Source: Burkholderiales bacterium
GTDB lineage: Bacteria; Pseudomonadota; Gammaproteobacteria; Burkholderiales; Burkholderiaceae_B
Length of the DNA stretch: 38,126 bases
Assembly (NCBI GenBank): GCA_027484315.1
Contig: JAIXTE010000151.1
Location: forward strand, 1-38,126
Reading direction: 5' to 3'
Shown here: piece by piece, positions 18,939 to 27,980 of the stretch
Position numbering within the stretch: the stretch's first letter is position 1
Layout of the letters: the number at the start of each line of letters is the position of its first letter
Program-made: the position numbers and the translations under genes
Notes under the pieces: model-generated
Databases searched by the model: none
Told to the model about the DNA's origin: nothing
The model's input: only the letters and a program-made list of their open reading frames with translations

Positions 18939-20335
18939 AACACAAAGTCAAACATGTTCACTTTGTCGGTATTGGCGGCTCAGGCATGAGTGGCATCGCC
19001 GAAGTGCTCATTAATCTCGGTTACAAAGTCAGTGGATCAGACCTCGCCGATTCTGCTGTCACGCAGCGCTTGGCCAAGCTCGGTGCCACGGTGTTTACCG
19101 GACATGAACGAACAAATATTGAAGGGGCTGATGCAGTAGTCACTTCAACAGCGGTGAGCGGAAACAACCCTGAAGTGCTTGCAGCCCGAGCTAGCCGCGT
19201 GCCGGTGGTTCCACGTGCTGTCATGCTGGCCGAACTGATGCGCTTGAAGCAGGGCATTGCAGTGGCTGGTACACACGGCAAAACAACCACAACCAGTCTT
19301 GTGGCCAGTATTTTGGCTGAAGGAAAGCTTGACCCCACTTTCGTGATTGGGGGACGACTGAATTCTGCGGGTGCCAATGCCAAGCTGGGCACAGGCGAAT
19401 TCATGGTGGTTGAGGCTGATGAGTCGGATGCGTCGTTTCTGAACTTGATGCCGGTGATTGCCGTCATTACCAACATCGATGCGGATCACATGGAAACCTA
19501 TGGCCATGATTTTGCGCGGTTGAAACAGGCCTTTGTCGAGTTCACCCAGCGTTTGCCTTTCTATGGCGTAGCTGCTGTGTGTGTCGATGATCCCTGTGTC
19601 CGGGAAATCATGCCTTTCGTCTCAAAAACAATTGTGACCTACGGCCTTTCAGAACAAGCCCAGATTCGGGCTGTCAATGTGCAAGCCTGTCAGGGGCAGA
19701 TGAAATTCACGGTGCTGCGCGAAGACGAAGCGCCGCTGGATATCACCTTGAATTTGCCGGGTGACCACAATGTGCGCAACTCATTGGCTGCCATTGCTGT
19801 AGCCACGGAAATTGGTGTGGCAGATGAAGCCATCGTCAGCGCCCTGGAAAAGTTCAATGGTGTCGGGCGTCGCTTTCAGCATTACGGCGAAGTGGCCGCG
19901 AAAGAGGGAGGCCATTTCCTGGTGGTCGATGACTATGGACATCACCCTGTTGAAATGGCTGCTACACTCGCGGCCGCGCGTGGGGCCTACCCGGACAAAC
20001 GCCTCGTACTCGCATTTCAGCCACATCGCTACACCCGAACCCGGGATTGTTTTGAAGATTTCGTGAAGGTGTTGGGTACACCGGACCTGGTGATTTTGTC
20101 CGAAGTGTATTCCGCCGGAGAAGCACCGATTGTGGCCGCAGATGGGCGCTCGCTCGCCCGTGCTGTGCGTGTTGCTGGTCGCACAGAACCTGTTTTTGTT
20201 GAAGACATGAATGAAATGGAAAGTACGATTTTGAATATTGCGCGTGATGGTGATTTGGTCATCACGATGGGTGCAGGCTCGATTGGCGGTTTGCCTGGTC
20301 GTTTAGTGGCGAATTCACAAGGAGCAAAACCATGA
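18935..20335 (+). CDS. murC: UDP-MurNAc:L-alanine ligase MurC
   Basis: A 466-residue Mur ligase, the first amino-acid-adding step. It starts [20 protein letters not shown], the MurC/Mpl-type uridine-binding loop, then has the ATP loop [11 protein letters not shown], the central motif [12 protein letters not shown] and [12 protein letters not shown], and the C-terminal [13 protein letters not shown] with QPHRYTRT. The ATG at 18935 sits in the ATGA shared with the murG stop. The same frame is open upstream to 18779, but that part lies within murG and looks like out-of-frame sequence. The end overlaps ddl by four bases. Confidence 0.97.
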   Translation: MKHKVKHVHFVGIGGSGMSGIAEVLINLGYKVSGSDLADSAVTQRLAKLGATVFTGHERTNIEGADAVVTSTAVSGNNPEVLAARASRVPVVPRAVMLAELMRLKQGIAVAGTHGKTTTTSLVASILAEGKLDPTFVIGGRLNSAGANAKLGTGEFMVVEADESDASFLNLMPVIAVITNIDADHMETYGHDFARLKQAFVEFTQRLPFYGVAAVCVDDPCVREIMPFVSKTIVTYGLSEQAQIRAVNVQACQGQMKFTVLREDEAPLDITLNLPGDHNVRNSLAAIAVATEIGVADEAIVSALEKFNGVGRRFQHYGEVAAKEGGHFLVVDDYGHHPVEMAATLAAARGAYPDKRLVLAFQPHRYTRTRDCFEDFVKVLGTPDLVILSEVYSAGEAPIVAADGRSLARAVRVAGRTEPVFVEDMNEMESTILNIARDGDLVITMGAGSIGGLPGRLVANSQGAKP

Positions 20336-21303
20336 CCAACCCGGTTGATCCAAAAAGCCTCGGCAAGGTGGTGGTCTTGTTCGGTGGTCGTTCCGCCGAA
20401 CGCGAAGTGTCTTTGAAATCAGGTGCCATGGTATTGGCTGCGCTTCAGCGCAATGGTGTCGACGCCCATGGTTTTGATCCCGCAGAGCGCGGTATGGTTG
20501 AGTTGGCTCAGGGCGGATTCGACCGCGCAGTCATTTCGCTGCATGGCCGTTTTGGTGAAGATGGCACTATTCAAGGTGTTTTGGAGTGGCTCAATATTCC
20601 GTACACCGGCAGTGGTGTCACTGCGTCCGCTTTGGCCATGGACAAAATTCTGACCAAGGCCGCCTGGCTCAGCCAAGGGCTGTCTACACCGGATTACGTT
20701 CGACTCGAGCCCGGTTTCGATGTGAGTGACGTGGTGCAGCGCTTGGGTTTGCCCCTGATAGTGAAGCCAGCTCAAGAAGGCTCCACGCTTGGCTTGACCA
20801 AGGTGAAAACAGCTGACCAGTTGCAAGCTGCATTTGACCTGGCTTTCAGGTATGACCCGAATGTGCTGGCAGAAAAATTTGTCAGTGGCCAGGAATTGAC
20901 AGTGCCTGTCATGGGTGCAGGAGATTCCGCACATGCACTGCCTGTTATCCGGATTCAGGCACCCGACGGCAACTACGATTACCACAACAAATACATCGGG
21001 AACGAAACCCGGTATTTCTGCCCCAGTGGTTTGACTCCAGAATTTGAAGCCGAGGTCCAGGCACTCTGCGTGAAGGCTTACCAGGTTTTGGGTTGTGCCG
21101 GCTGGGGGCGTGCAGATGTACTGGTGGACGAAGGCGGAAAGCCATGGCTTCTGGAAATGAACACCTCCCCCGGCATGACAGACCATTCGCTCGTACCGAT
21201 GAGTGCGCGTGCAAGTGGGGTGGAATATGACAGCCTGGTGTTGCAAATTGCAGCCAGCGCAAGTTTGAAAGCCTCTGGATTGAACGTGGGGAGCAATTCT
21301 TGA
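20332..21303 (+). CDS. ddl: D-alanine-D-alanine ligase
   Basis: A 323-residue ATP-grasp enzyme that makes the D-Ala-D-Ala dipeptide used by MurF. The N-terminal motif is [17 protein letters not shown], then [24 protein letters not shown], the ATP-binding lysines in [14 protein letters not shown], and the C-terminal metal/substrate segment [19 protein letters not shown]. Size and dcw position fit the DdlB type. It overlaps murC by ATGA and ftsQ by TGATG. Confidence 0.96.
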   Translation: MTNPVDPKSLGKVVVLFGGRSAEREVSLKSGAMVLAALQRNGVDAHGFDPAERGMVELAQGGFDRAVISLHGRFGEDGTIQGVLEWLNIPYTGSGVTASALAMDKILTKAAWLSQGLSTPDYVRLEPGFDVSDVVQRLGLPLIVKPAQEGSTLGLTKVKTADQLQAAFDLAFRYDPNVLAEKFVSGQELTVPVMGAGDSAHALPVIRIQAPDGNYDYHNKYIGNETRYFCPSGLTPEFEAEVQALCVKAYQVLGCAGWGRADVLVDEGGKPWLLEMNTSPGMTDHSLVPMSARASGVEYDSLVLQIAASASLKASGLNVGSNS

Positions 21304-22082
21304 TGTTGAGCGCCATCTGGAATGACGACAAACTCATGAGCATCATTGCCGGGCTGTTTTCAGCACTGGCCTTGGTGCTACTGGGCTATGCGTGCATTCA
21401 GTGGTTGATACAACGCCCTGTGTTTGAACTCAAGCGTGTTGAATTGGTTGGTGATGTGGATCGCGTCAATCTGGTCGGGTTCAGGGCCAATGTATTGCCG
21501 AAAATCGAAGGGACTTTTTTCTCTGCCAATTTGCAAAAGGTACGGGAGCAGGTTGAGTCCCAGCCATGGGTGCGCAAAGCCGTAGTGCAACGCACCTGGC
21601 CAAGCGGTTTGAAAATAAATATCCAGGGGCATACTCCTTTGGCCTTGTGGGGCGAAACCCGATTGGTCAATACATTTGGCGAAGTGTTCTCTGCAAACCT
21701 GGCTGAAGTGGGTGACGATCAAAAGTTGTCGGTTCTGAATGGTCCTGCAGGCAGTGAAATGCTCGTCTCAAAAATGTATCTGTCCAGTATCGAGAAGTTG
21801 AAAGGATTGGGCATGTGGCCCGCGCGTGTTGAGCTTTCGGACCGGTACGCATGGTCGATTCAGACCGACACGGGTATCAACATCGAGCTGGGCCGTGAAC
21901 AAGAGAATTTCAGTATTGAACAAAAAATGGATCGACTGCTGGCGGTTTATCCAAAAATACAAAGCCAGGTTATGACAGTGGTGCGGGGTATCGACCTGCG
22001 CTACCCACGGGGTGTGGCAGTAAAGGGCGAACGTTTGGCGGTCTCAAAACCCACTGGCGTTTCAAGCGTGAAGTTGAATTGA
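21303..22082 (+). CDS. ftsQ: cell division protein FtsQ
   Basis: A 259-residue bitopic protein of the FtsQLB complex. A short cytoplasmic tip is followed by a membrane segment (about residues 15-34, IIAGLFSALALVLLGYACIQ), then a periplasmic POTRA domain starting FELKRVELVGDVDRVN and the FtsQ beta domain. The ATG at 21303 overlaps the ddl stop as TGATG with GGGGAG upstream. A TTG one codon earlier (21300) is possible but unneeded. Identity rests on architecture and on the place between ddl and ftsA. Confidence 0.94.
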   Translation: MLSAIWNDDKLMSIIAGLFSALALVLLGYACIQWLIQRPVFELKRVELVGDVDRVNLVGFRANVLPKIEGTFFSANLQKVREQVESQPWVRKAVVQRTWPSGLKINIQGHTPLALWGETRLVNTFGEVFSANLAEVGDDQKLSVLNGPAGSEMLVSKMYLSSIEKLKGLGMWPARVELSDRYAWSIQTDTGINIELGREQENFSIEQKMDRLLAVYPKIQSQVMTVVRGIDLRYPRGVAVKGERLAVSKPTGVSSVKLN

Positions 22083-22107
22083 ATCAGAAAATATTGAACT
22101 GGGCACC

Positions 22108-23340
22108 ATGAATAAAGAGCCAAAAGATTTGATTGTTGGACTGGACATCGGCACTGCGAAAGTAGTGGCCATGGTTGCAGAGCTTTTGCCTGACGGGCGC
22201 TTTGAAGTCATTGGCGTGGCACAGCACGAATCCCGCGGACTGAAAAAGGGGGTGGTCGTCAACATTGAGTCCACCGTGCATTCCATTCAACAAGCCCTTG
22301 AAGAAGCTGAGTTGATGGCGGATTGCAAAATCAAAACCGTGCTGACTGGCATTGCAGGAAGCCACATCCGCAGCTTCAACTCGTCCGGAATGGTGGCAAT
22401 CAAGGAACGGGAAGTGACTCAGGCCGATGTGGCCCGCGTAATCGAAACAGCCAAGGCGGTGAACATACCCACTGACCAGCAAATTCTGCATGTATTGCCC
22501 CAAGAATTTATCGTGGATGGCCAGGAAGATGTGCGCGAACCGTTGGGTATGAGCGGCGTGCGTCTGGAAACGCGCGTTCACATTGTCACCGGTGCAGTGT
22601 CTGCTGCACAGAACATCGTGAAGTGCGTTCGACGTTGCGGACTCGAGGTACAGGACCTGATGTTGCAGCCCCTCGCTTCCAGCATGGCTGTACTCACGGA
22701 AGATGAAAAAGAACTGGGTGTCGCGCTGATTGATATCGGCGGTGGTACCACAGATATCGCCGTGTTTACCGGTGGCGCAATTCGCCACACCGCAGTGATC
22801 CCGATTGCCGGCGACCAGATCACCAACGACATTGCAATTGCCCTGCGCACGCCCACACCCGACGCTGAGGAAATCAAGTTGCGCCATGGCGTGGCCAAGC
22901 AGGTGCTAGCAGATCCGCACGCAAAAATCGACGTTCCTGGGATCGGTGAGCGAGATCCGAGAACTTTGTCGAAACAGGCGCTCGCTGCTGTCATCGAACC
23001 GCGGCTTGAAGAGTTGTTCTTGATGGTGCAGCAAGTGCTGCGTGAATCCGGCTACGAGGAATTACTTTCTTCCGGCGTGGTACTAACCGGCGGCACCAGT
23101 TTAATGCCCGGCATTGCAGAGCTTGGCGAAGACATTTTTATGAAACCGGTCCGCATTGGTGTGCCTGAATACACAGGCGGTCTCGCAGACATGGTTCGCA
23201 CACCGCGTTTTGCAACTGCAATGGGATTGCTGCACGAAGCTCGCGCCCAACATTTGCGTGGACGCAGGGTCGCTTCACAAAGCGGTGGCCTGAAGCAAAC
23301 CGTACAGAAAATGAAAGAGTGGTTTTTAGGTAATTTTTAA
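22108..23340 (+). CDS. ftsA: cell division protein FtsA
   Basis: A 410-residue actin-like ATPase that tethers FtsZ filaments to the membrane. The phosphate-1 loop is GLDIGTAKVVAMVAE (11-25 region), the SHS2 insert follows, and the phosphate-2 motif is IDIGGGTTDIAVF. The adenosine motif GVVLTGGTSLMPGI lies near the C-terminal part. The last dozen residues, VQKMKEWFLGNF, form the expected amphipathic membrane-targeting helix. It begins 25 bases after ftsQ. The 52-base gap to ftsZ contains an eight-T run and a strong GGAGG site for ftsZ. Confidence 0.97.
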   Translation: MNKEPKDLIVGLDIGTAKVVAMVAELLPDGRFEVIGVAQHESRGLKKGVVVNIESTVHSIQQALEEAELMADCKIKTVLTGIAGSHIRSFNSSGMVAIKEREVTQADVARVIETAKAVNIPTDQQILHVLPQEFIVDGQEDVREPLGMSGVRLETRVHIVTGAVSAAQNIVKCVRRCGLEVQDLMLQPLASSMAVLTEDEKELGVALIDIGGGTTDIAVFTGGAIRHTAVIPIAGDQITNDIAIALRTPTPDAEEIKLRHGVAKQVLADPHAKIDVPGIGERDPRTLSKQALAAVIEPRLEELFLMVQQVLRESGYEELLSSGVVLTGGTSLMPGIAELGEDIFMKPVRIGVPEYTGGLADMVRTPRFATAMGLLHEARAQHLRGRRVASQSGGLKQTVQKMKEWFLGNF

Positions 23341-23392
23341 TATTGATTTTTTTTCGGCGATGTCAATTTTTGCTAGATAGGAGGCAAACACC

Positions 23393-24562
23393 ATGTCATT
23401 TGAAATTCTCGAGACAGAAACCCAAGGGACTGTCATTAAAGTTGTAGGCGTAGGCGGCGCGGGCGGCAATGCCGTGGCGCACATGATTGCACAAGGCGTT
23501 CAGAATGTTGAATTCATTTGTGCAAACACCGACGCACAGGCCTTGGCCAAGACCAAAGCCAATGTGCTGATCCAACTGGGTAAAACAGGTTTGGGAGCAG
23601 GAGCCAAACCTGAAGCAGGCCGCCAAGCCGCTGAAGAAGACCGTGACCGCATCCGCGATGCATTGCGCGGCGCACACATGGTGTTCATTACTGCGGGCAT
23701 GGGTGGCGGCACCGGAACTGGTGCTGCACCGGTGGTTGCCGAGGTGGCCCAGGAGCTTGGCATTCTGACTGTGGCAGTGGTTACAAAACCATTTGAATTC
23801 GAAGGCACCAAGCGTTGCAAGGCCGCCGAAGAAGGTTTGGAAAAGCTGTCAAGCAAAGTGAATTCATTGATCATTGTGCTGAATGAAAAACTGCTGGAAG
23901 TGGTGGGTGACGACGCAACCCAGGAAGACTGTTTCATCGCCGCTGATGACGTGCTGCACAATGCGTGCGCAGGCATTGCAGAAATCATCAATGTTGAAGG
24001 CAACGTGAACGTGGACTTCGAGGACGTGAAAACCATCATGTCCGAAGTTGGAAAAGCCATGATGGGCACAGCCACTGCAAATGGCCCGGACCGTGCACGT
24101 GAAGCCGCCGAGCAGGCGATTGCTTCGCCGTTGCTGGAAGGGGTGGATTTGTCTGGAGCGCGTGGTGTTCTGGTCAACATCACTTCAAGCAAGAGCCTGA
24201 AGCTGAAGGAAACCAAAGAAGTCATGAACATCATTCGTGCTTATGCAGCAGAAGATGCCACAGTTATCTTTGGTACGGCCTACGATGAAACCATGGGTGA
24301 TGATCTGCGTGTAACCGTGGTTGCAACAGGCTTGGGCCGTAAGGCTGCAAAGCCAACACTGGTCCAGGCCGAGCAATATCAGCCCGCTGCACGCACCGGT
24401 ACATTTGATGCCGTCGGTGGTCAGCAGGGTGGAACCGATTACGCAATTCCTGCCGTCTTCCGCAATCCGCGTGACAGTGCTGCAACTCGCGTGCAGGCTT
24501 TGCAGGACAGTGGCATGGATCGTTTTGACATTCCCGCATTTTTGCGTCGTCAAGCGGACTGA
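23393..24562 (+). CDS. ftsZ: cell division GTPase FtsZ
   Basis: A 389-residue tubulin homologue that forms the Z-ring. The GTP-binding signature GGGTGTG is at 104-110, preceded by GVGGAGGNAV and NTDAQAL. The T7 loop that completes catalysis in the next subunit is NVDFED (206-211). After a linker, the conserved C-terminal peptide DIPAFLRRQAD (379-389) is the docking site for FtsA, ZapD and other partners. The ribosome site TAGGAGG lies just upstream, stronger than those of most genes in the cluster, as fits the high level of FtsZ in cells. It is the last dcw gene. No clear terminator follows. Confidence 0.98.
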   Translation: MSFEILETETQGTVIKVVGVGGAGGNAVAHMIAQGVQNVEFICANTDAQALAKTKANVLIQLGKTGLGAGAKPEAGRQAAEEDRDRIRDALRGAHMVFITAGMGGGTGTGAAPVVAEVAQELGILTVAVVTKPFEFEGTKRCKAAEEGLEKLSSKVNSLIIVLNEKLLEVVGDDATQEDCFIAADDVLHNACAGIAEIINVEGNVNVDFEDVKTIMSEVGKAMMGTATANGPDRAREAAEQAIASPLLEGVDLSGARGVLVNITSSKSLKLKETKEVMNIIRAYAAEDATVIFGTAYDETMGDDLRVTVVATGLGRKAAKPTLVQAEQYQPAARTGTFDAVGGQQGGTDYAIPAVFRNPRDSAATRVQALQDSGMDRFDIPAFLRRQAD

Positions 24563-24747
24563 TTGATGTTGTTTTGATGTGTGTGCAAGCGATTGGTCTC
24601 TCGAGAACATTTTCGGGGGGCGCGTGTCCTATCAACACCTGCGGATAGACGGGGTGCGAAGACGCAGTTTTGCCGAAGACTGTGAATGCCCTGCCTATCC
24701 CGGGTCGCTTGTGTGGTGTATGTTTGTAGTTTTGGTGGAGAAGTAAA

Positions 24748-25251
24748 ATGACAATTCAAATTGGTGACAAGTTGCCCAGCGCAACACTGTTCGAGTTCTT
24801 TCATGAAGAAACAGCGGGTTGTTCGCTGGGCCCCAACGCGTTTGAGGTTCAGAAAGAATCAGCTGGAAAAACCATCGCCATTCTGGCGCTGCCCGGCGCT
24901 TACACGCCGACCTGTTCCGCAAAGCATGTGCCTGGTTTTATCGAACATTTCGATGCGTTCAAAGCCAAAGGCGTGGATGAGATCTGGTGCATTTCGGTCA
25001 ACGATGCGTTCGTGATGGGTGCTTGGGGCAAGTCCCAGGGGGCCGACGGCAAGGTACGGATGATGGCTGATGGGTCAGCCGAATTCACCAAAAAAATCGG
25101 GATGGAGTTTGACTTGACCGCACGTGGTCTGGGTCTGCGCTCACAGCGCTATTCCATGCTGGTTCAAGATGGGGTGGTGAAACAACTGAATCTGGACGCT
25201 CCCGGCGCATTTGAGGTGAGTACGGCCGAGAAGCTTTTGTCTCAGATTTGA
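24748..25251 (+). CDS. peroxiredoxin, Prx5 type
   Basis: A 167-residue thiol peroxidase of the Prx5/AhpE-like redoxin group that reduces hydrogen peroxide and organic peroxides. The peroxidatic motif is PGAYTPTCS with Cys56, and two further cysteines (Cys25, Cys81) could act in resolution or be silent. The C-terminal part has RSQRYSMLVQDGVV, typical of this class. There is no fused glutaredoxin domain. The ribosome site GGTGGAG lies about 9 bases before the ATG. The 185 bases after ftsZ (24563-24747) contain no gene. I expect the promoter there but cannot pick it out with confidence. Confidence 0.94.
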   Translation: MTIQIGDKLPSATLFEFFHEETAGCSLGPNAFEVQKESAGKTIAILALPGAYTPTCSAKHVPGFIEHFDAFKAKGVDEIWCISVNDAFVMGAWGKSQGADGKVRMMADGSAEFTKKIGMEFDLTARGLGLRSQRYSMLVQDGVVKQLNLDAPGAFEVSTAEKLLSQI

Positions 25252-25266
25252 ATATGCAGTGAAAAG

Positions 25267-25309
25267 CAGGGTAAATCGTGCACTTTTGCGACACTTTTAC
25301 CCTGTTTTT
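25267..25309 (+). terminator. Rho-independent terminator after the peroxiredoxin gene
   Basis: CAGGGTAAA (25267-25275) pairs perfectly with TTTACCCTG (25296-25304), and five T residues follow (25305-25309). The 20-base middle can extend the hairpin with TCG/CGA (25276-25278 with 25289-25291). It begins 15 bases after the peroxiredoxin stop. It should separate the dcw-peroxiredoxin transcript from lpxC. Confidence 0.75.
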
Positions 25310-25342
25310 ACCCCATTTTGAGCTTGACCTCCACGAAAAATC

Positions 25343-25371
25343 TTGGGTTGAAGAGTCCGGGTGGTTACACT
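25343..25371 (+). promoter_or_regulatory. weak candidate promoter for lpxC
   Basis: TTGGGT (25343-25348) and TACACT (25366-25371) are 17 bases apart, and the start point would be near 25378, 19 bases before the lpxC GTG. The upstream element matches only half the consensus. The main reason to expect a promoter here is the terminator just before it. Confidence 0.35.
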
Positions 25372-25396
25372 TCGATGACAATTCAAGGAATGTTGT

Positions 25397-26317
25397 GTGA
25401 AACAGAGAACCTTAAAACAGGTATTGAGCGCCACGGGCATCGGTTTGCATTCAGGCAAACGAGTGACCATGACTTTGCGCCCCGCGCCCCCCGACACCGG
25501 GATTGTATTCAGGCGTGTTGATTTGCCTGAACCTGTAGATTTTCCTGTCAATGCGATGGCCATTGGAGACACACGCATGGCGTCCACCCTCGAGAAAGAG
25601 GGTGCAAAGGTTTCCACGATTGAGCACCTCATGTCCGCCCTGTGTGGTTTGGGTGTCGATAACGCTTACATTGACCTCACTGCAGTTGAAGTTCCAATCA
25701 TGGATGGCAGTGCGATTTCGTTTGTTTTCCTGATCCAGCAAGCTGGCTTGGTTGAGCAGTCCGCGCTGAAGAAGTTCATTCGGGTAAAAAAGGCAATCGA
25801 AATTCGAGAAGGTCAGGGGCCAAGTCTGAAATACGCCAGCCTGAAGCCCTATGAGGGCTTTCGACTTAAATTTGAAATTGATTTTGGTCACCCTGCGATT
25901 GACAAGACCGGGCAGATGGTTGAGATCGATTTTTCAAGTACCTCGTTCACCCGCGATATCGCCCGTGCCCGCACGTTCGGTTTTACGCAAGATGTGGAAA
26001 CCCTGCGAAATCTCGGCTTGGCCTTGGGCGGCAACCTGGACAACGCCATCGTGATGGACGAATACCGCATCCTGAATCCGGATGGCCTGCGTTACGACGA
26101 TGAGTTTGTAAAGCACAAGGTGCTGGACGCCATCGGCGACCTGTATGTGATCGGTCATCCCATTATTGGCGAATATCAGGCGTTCCGCTCGGGGCATGGC
26201 TTGAATAACCAGTTGATTCGGGCTTTAATCAAAGATCCTGCCGCTTATGAAGTAGTCACTTTTGAAAGTGTTCGGGAAACGCCGACTGTATTTCGCGCCG
26301 ATTGGGCAGTGGCCTGA
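25397..26317 (+). CDS. lpxC: UDP-3-O-acyl-N-acetylglucosamine deacetylase LpxC
   Basis: The 306-residue zinc deacetylase that commits UDP-GlcNAc derivatives to lipid A. It starts with [18 protein letters not shown]. The zinc ligands are His77 (in [10 protein letters not shown]), His240 and Asp244 (HKVLDAIGD). Catalytic residues are Glu76 and His267 (SGHGLNNQL). These match the E. coli residues His79, His238, Asp242, Glu78 and His265. The start is GTG at 25397. Its common place after ftsZ in proteobacteria is kept, with the peroxiredoxin gene inserted between. Confidence 0.97.
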   Translation: MKQRTLKQVLSATGIGLHSGKRVTMTLRPAPPDTGIVFRRVDLPEPVDFPVNAMAIGDTRMASTLEKEGAKVSTIEHLMSALCGLGVDNAYIDLTAVEVPIMDGSAISFVFLIQQAGLVEQSALKKFIRVKKAIEIREGQGPSLKYASLKPYEGFRLKFEIDFGHPAIDKTGQMVEIDFSSTSFTRDIARARTFGFTQDVETLRNLGLALGGNLDNAIVMDEYRILNPDGLRYDDEFVKHKVLDAIGDLYVIGHPIIGEYQAFRSGHGLNNQLIRALIKDPAAYEVVTFESVRETPTVFRADWAVA

Positions 26318-26368
26318 CGGCCAATAATTGTAAAAAAGTATCAAATCCCGAAAAATCGGGTATTCTTC

Positions 26369-26393
26369 AAAAATGATTCAAGTATCACTTGAA
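26369..26393 (-). terminator. hairpin terminator for the DciA-like gene
   Basis: On the minus strand TTCAAGT and ACTTGAA (26387-26393 with 26377-26383) form a perfect seven-base stem with a three-base loop, followed within a few bases by TTTTT (26373-26369). The stem includes the stop codon of the DUF721 gene. On the plus strand a weaker hairpin CCCGA/TCGGG (26347-26360) stands before it and may help end lpxC transcripts. Confidence 0.55.
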
Positions 26394-26834
26394 TTTGTGG
26401 TGTTTGTTCAGGGCTTGGGTGGCTTCCTTGATGGGAGAGTCCTCAAGCCTGGTTTCAAGCTCCAACCAAGCTTTCTTTGCTGCGTCTGAGAACACTGCCT
26501 TCTTGGGACGCCGCTCCAGCTGTTTCGAAGTCAACGGATTGGTTTGTATCTGAAGCTGAATATCGTTTATATTCATGCTCGAATTCTGCAAATGTTGAAT
26601 CAGGCTGGGTAAAGACTGCCTAAGACGTGTCAAAGCAGCTGGGGTTGACACGAAAATTTTTAGTTTGTCCTTTTTAACGGGTCCCACACTGAATGTAACG
26701 CCACGCAAAGATGGCCAAGTGTGAATGATTTTCTCCAGGCGCCGTGATTGCGCTGCCAGGGTAATCAACGAGCTGGTTTGCGGTTCCTGCATCAGGCTCG
26801 CCAGGGGTGATAGTGCTGAATGCTTGGTTTTCAC
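26385..26834 (-). CDS. DUF721 / DciA-like protein
   Basis: A 149-residue protein that fits the DUF721 family by size, by the N-terminal stretch LIQHLQ and the preceding LRGVTFSVGPVKKDKLKIFVSTPAALTRLRQSLPSL pattern split over a helix-strand-helix core, and by its place next to lpxC, an M23 peptidase and secA, where this family is usually found in Burkholderiales. DUF721 members include DciA, the loader of replicative helicase DnaB in bacteria lacking DnaC. Sequence similarity within the family is low, so the role in helicase loading is inferred. The C-terminal third is rich in Lys and Arg. It is divergent from the M23 gene. Confidence 0.7.
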   Translation of the reverse strand: MKTKHSALSPLASLMQEPQTSSLITLAAQSRRLEKIIHTWPSLRGVTFSVGPVKKDKLKIFVSTPAALTRLRQSLPSLIQHLQNSSMNINDIQLQIQTNPLTSKQLERRPKKAVFSDAAKKAWLELETRLEDSPIKEATQALNKHHKFK

Positions 26835-26905
26835 CTGGTGTTCTCGCTAAGGCCCGTTAAAGAGTGGGTAAATTCGGTTCGCAACGCGGATTGAGGAGGT
26901 TATGC

Positions 26906-27883
26906 ATGCAGTTAATCCTTATGCGGGGTCCTTTTTCTCGCACCAGTGTATTCAGTATCAAGAAAAGCCACATCGTTCTGTTGTCTGTATCCTTGGCCTT
27001 ATTGGCCGCCAGTTTCACTGCGGCTGGCCTTTATCTGGCCGCCCGATTTGGCGAGGACATTCCTGTTATCCAGGACATAGTATATTCCCGTCAACTGGCC
27101 AAGCATCACGTGGCCTCCGAAACAGGCAGTCCCCTTGATGCAATGGCCATTCGTCTGGCTGAAATGCGCGCGCAATTGGCCCGCTTGGATGCGGTCAGTG
27201 TCCGTCTGTTGAAATCCAATGGTTTGGACTCGCAAGTGACCTTGACCGAGCAATTGGGGCAGGGCGGGCTGCGGCACAAGGATGAAAAATCCCTGAATTA
27301 CCGTGAAGTCAAGGCTACGCTGTCTGATGTGGCCAATCAGATCGAGCGCCAGGCCGACGTTTTCAGTGTGATAGATGCCGATCTGCAAACTGCCCGAGTC
27401 AAGTTTTTGAGTGTGCCTAACGAGTCCCCATTGTCGGACATCATTGCTGTAAGCAATTTCGGCAACAGAATCGACCCATTTACAGGTCGGCAGGCCAGCC
27501 ATGAAGGGATTGATTTCATTGCTCCCACCGGTACGCCCATCTTGGCCGCTGCCGCCGGGGTTGTGGTTGATGCCAAGTGGCACCCTGGTTACGGCAATAT
27601 GATTGAAGTTGAGCACAACAACAAAACCACGACCCGTTATGCGCACGCCTCCAAGTTGCTGGTCAAGCCGGGTGACATCGTGCGTTTGGGCGAAACAATT
27701 GCCTTGGTGGGAAGTACCGGGCGCTCTACTGGCCCCCATCTGCATTTTGAGGTGCGTGTAAATGGCATCGCGCAAAACCCCAACAAGTTCCTTGAAAAGC
27801 ATGGACTTCCCCGTCCAGGCCCTGCCACCATCACCGCCTTGAATGGCTTATTCTCGGAACGCGCTACAGTGCCGCTTGACTAG
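26906..27883 (+). CDS. M23 (LytM) family metallopeptidase, membrane anchored
   Basis: A 325-residue protein with one N-terminal membrane segment (about residues 22-47), a helical middle region (about 75-165) likely to form a coiled coil, and a C-terminal LytM domain. The zinc motif HEGID (His199, Asp203) and HLHFE (His278, His280) are intact, with RYAHAS carrying another conserved histidine (His247), so it should be an active endopeptidase acting on peptidoglycan crosslinks in the periplasm. The ATG at 26906 is chosen because a perfect AGGAGGT ends six bases before it. A GTG at 26864 would add 14 residues. The gene lies just before secA. Confidence 0.93.
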   Translation: MQLILMRGPFSRTSVFSIKKSHIVLLSVSLALLAASFTAAGLYLAARFGEDIPVIQDIVYSRQLAKHHVASETGSPLDAMAIRLAEMRAQLARLDAVSVRLLKSNGLDSQVTLTEQLGQGGLRHKDEKSLNYREVKATLSDVANQIERQADVFSVIDADLQTARVKFLSVPNESPLSDIIAVSNFGNRIDPFTGRQASHEGIDFIAPTGTPILAAAAGVVVDAKWHPGYGNMIEVEHNNKTTTRYAHASKLLVKPGDIVRLGETIALVGSTGRSTGPHLHFEVRVNGIAQNPNKFLEKHGLPRPGPATITALNGLFSERATVPLD

Positions 27884-27916
27884 GCTGCCCGTGCTAAACT
27901 TCTAGGCTGTTTTTGG

Positions 27917-27943
27917 AATCGACCGGACCCAACCCGGTCGATT
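27917..27943 (+). promoter_or_regulatory. inverted repeat in the secA leader
   Basis: AATCGACCGG (27917-27926) and CCGGTCGATT (27934-27943) form a perfect ten-base stem with a seven-base loop. It lies 33 bases after the M23 stop and 37 bases before the secA ATG. No U-run follows, so it is not a typical intrinsic terminator. The copy GGTCGA at 27962-27967 could pair with the same left arm instead. It may be a protein operator or an RNA control element for secA, or a processing or Rho-type site. The function is not known. Confidence 0.6.
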
Positions 27944-27980
27944 GACTTTCAGGCCCTCCGGGGTCGAACCAGCCGACATT

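Noticed and set aside
23341..23392. Possible ftsZ promoter in the ftsA-ftsZ gap
   Set aside because: TTGATT occurs at 23343-23348, but no acceptable -10 element lies 16-18 bases further on (the TAGATA is 25 bases away).
24563..24747. Small hairpins in the spacer before the peroxiredoxin gene (such as CTATC/GATAG)
   Set aside because: Stems are five bases or fewer, no U-run follows and no riboswitch pattern is recognisable, so I do not call an element.
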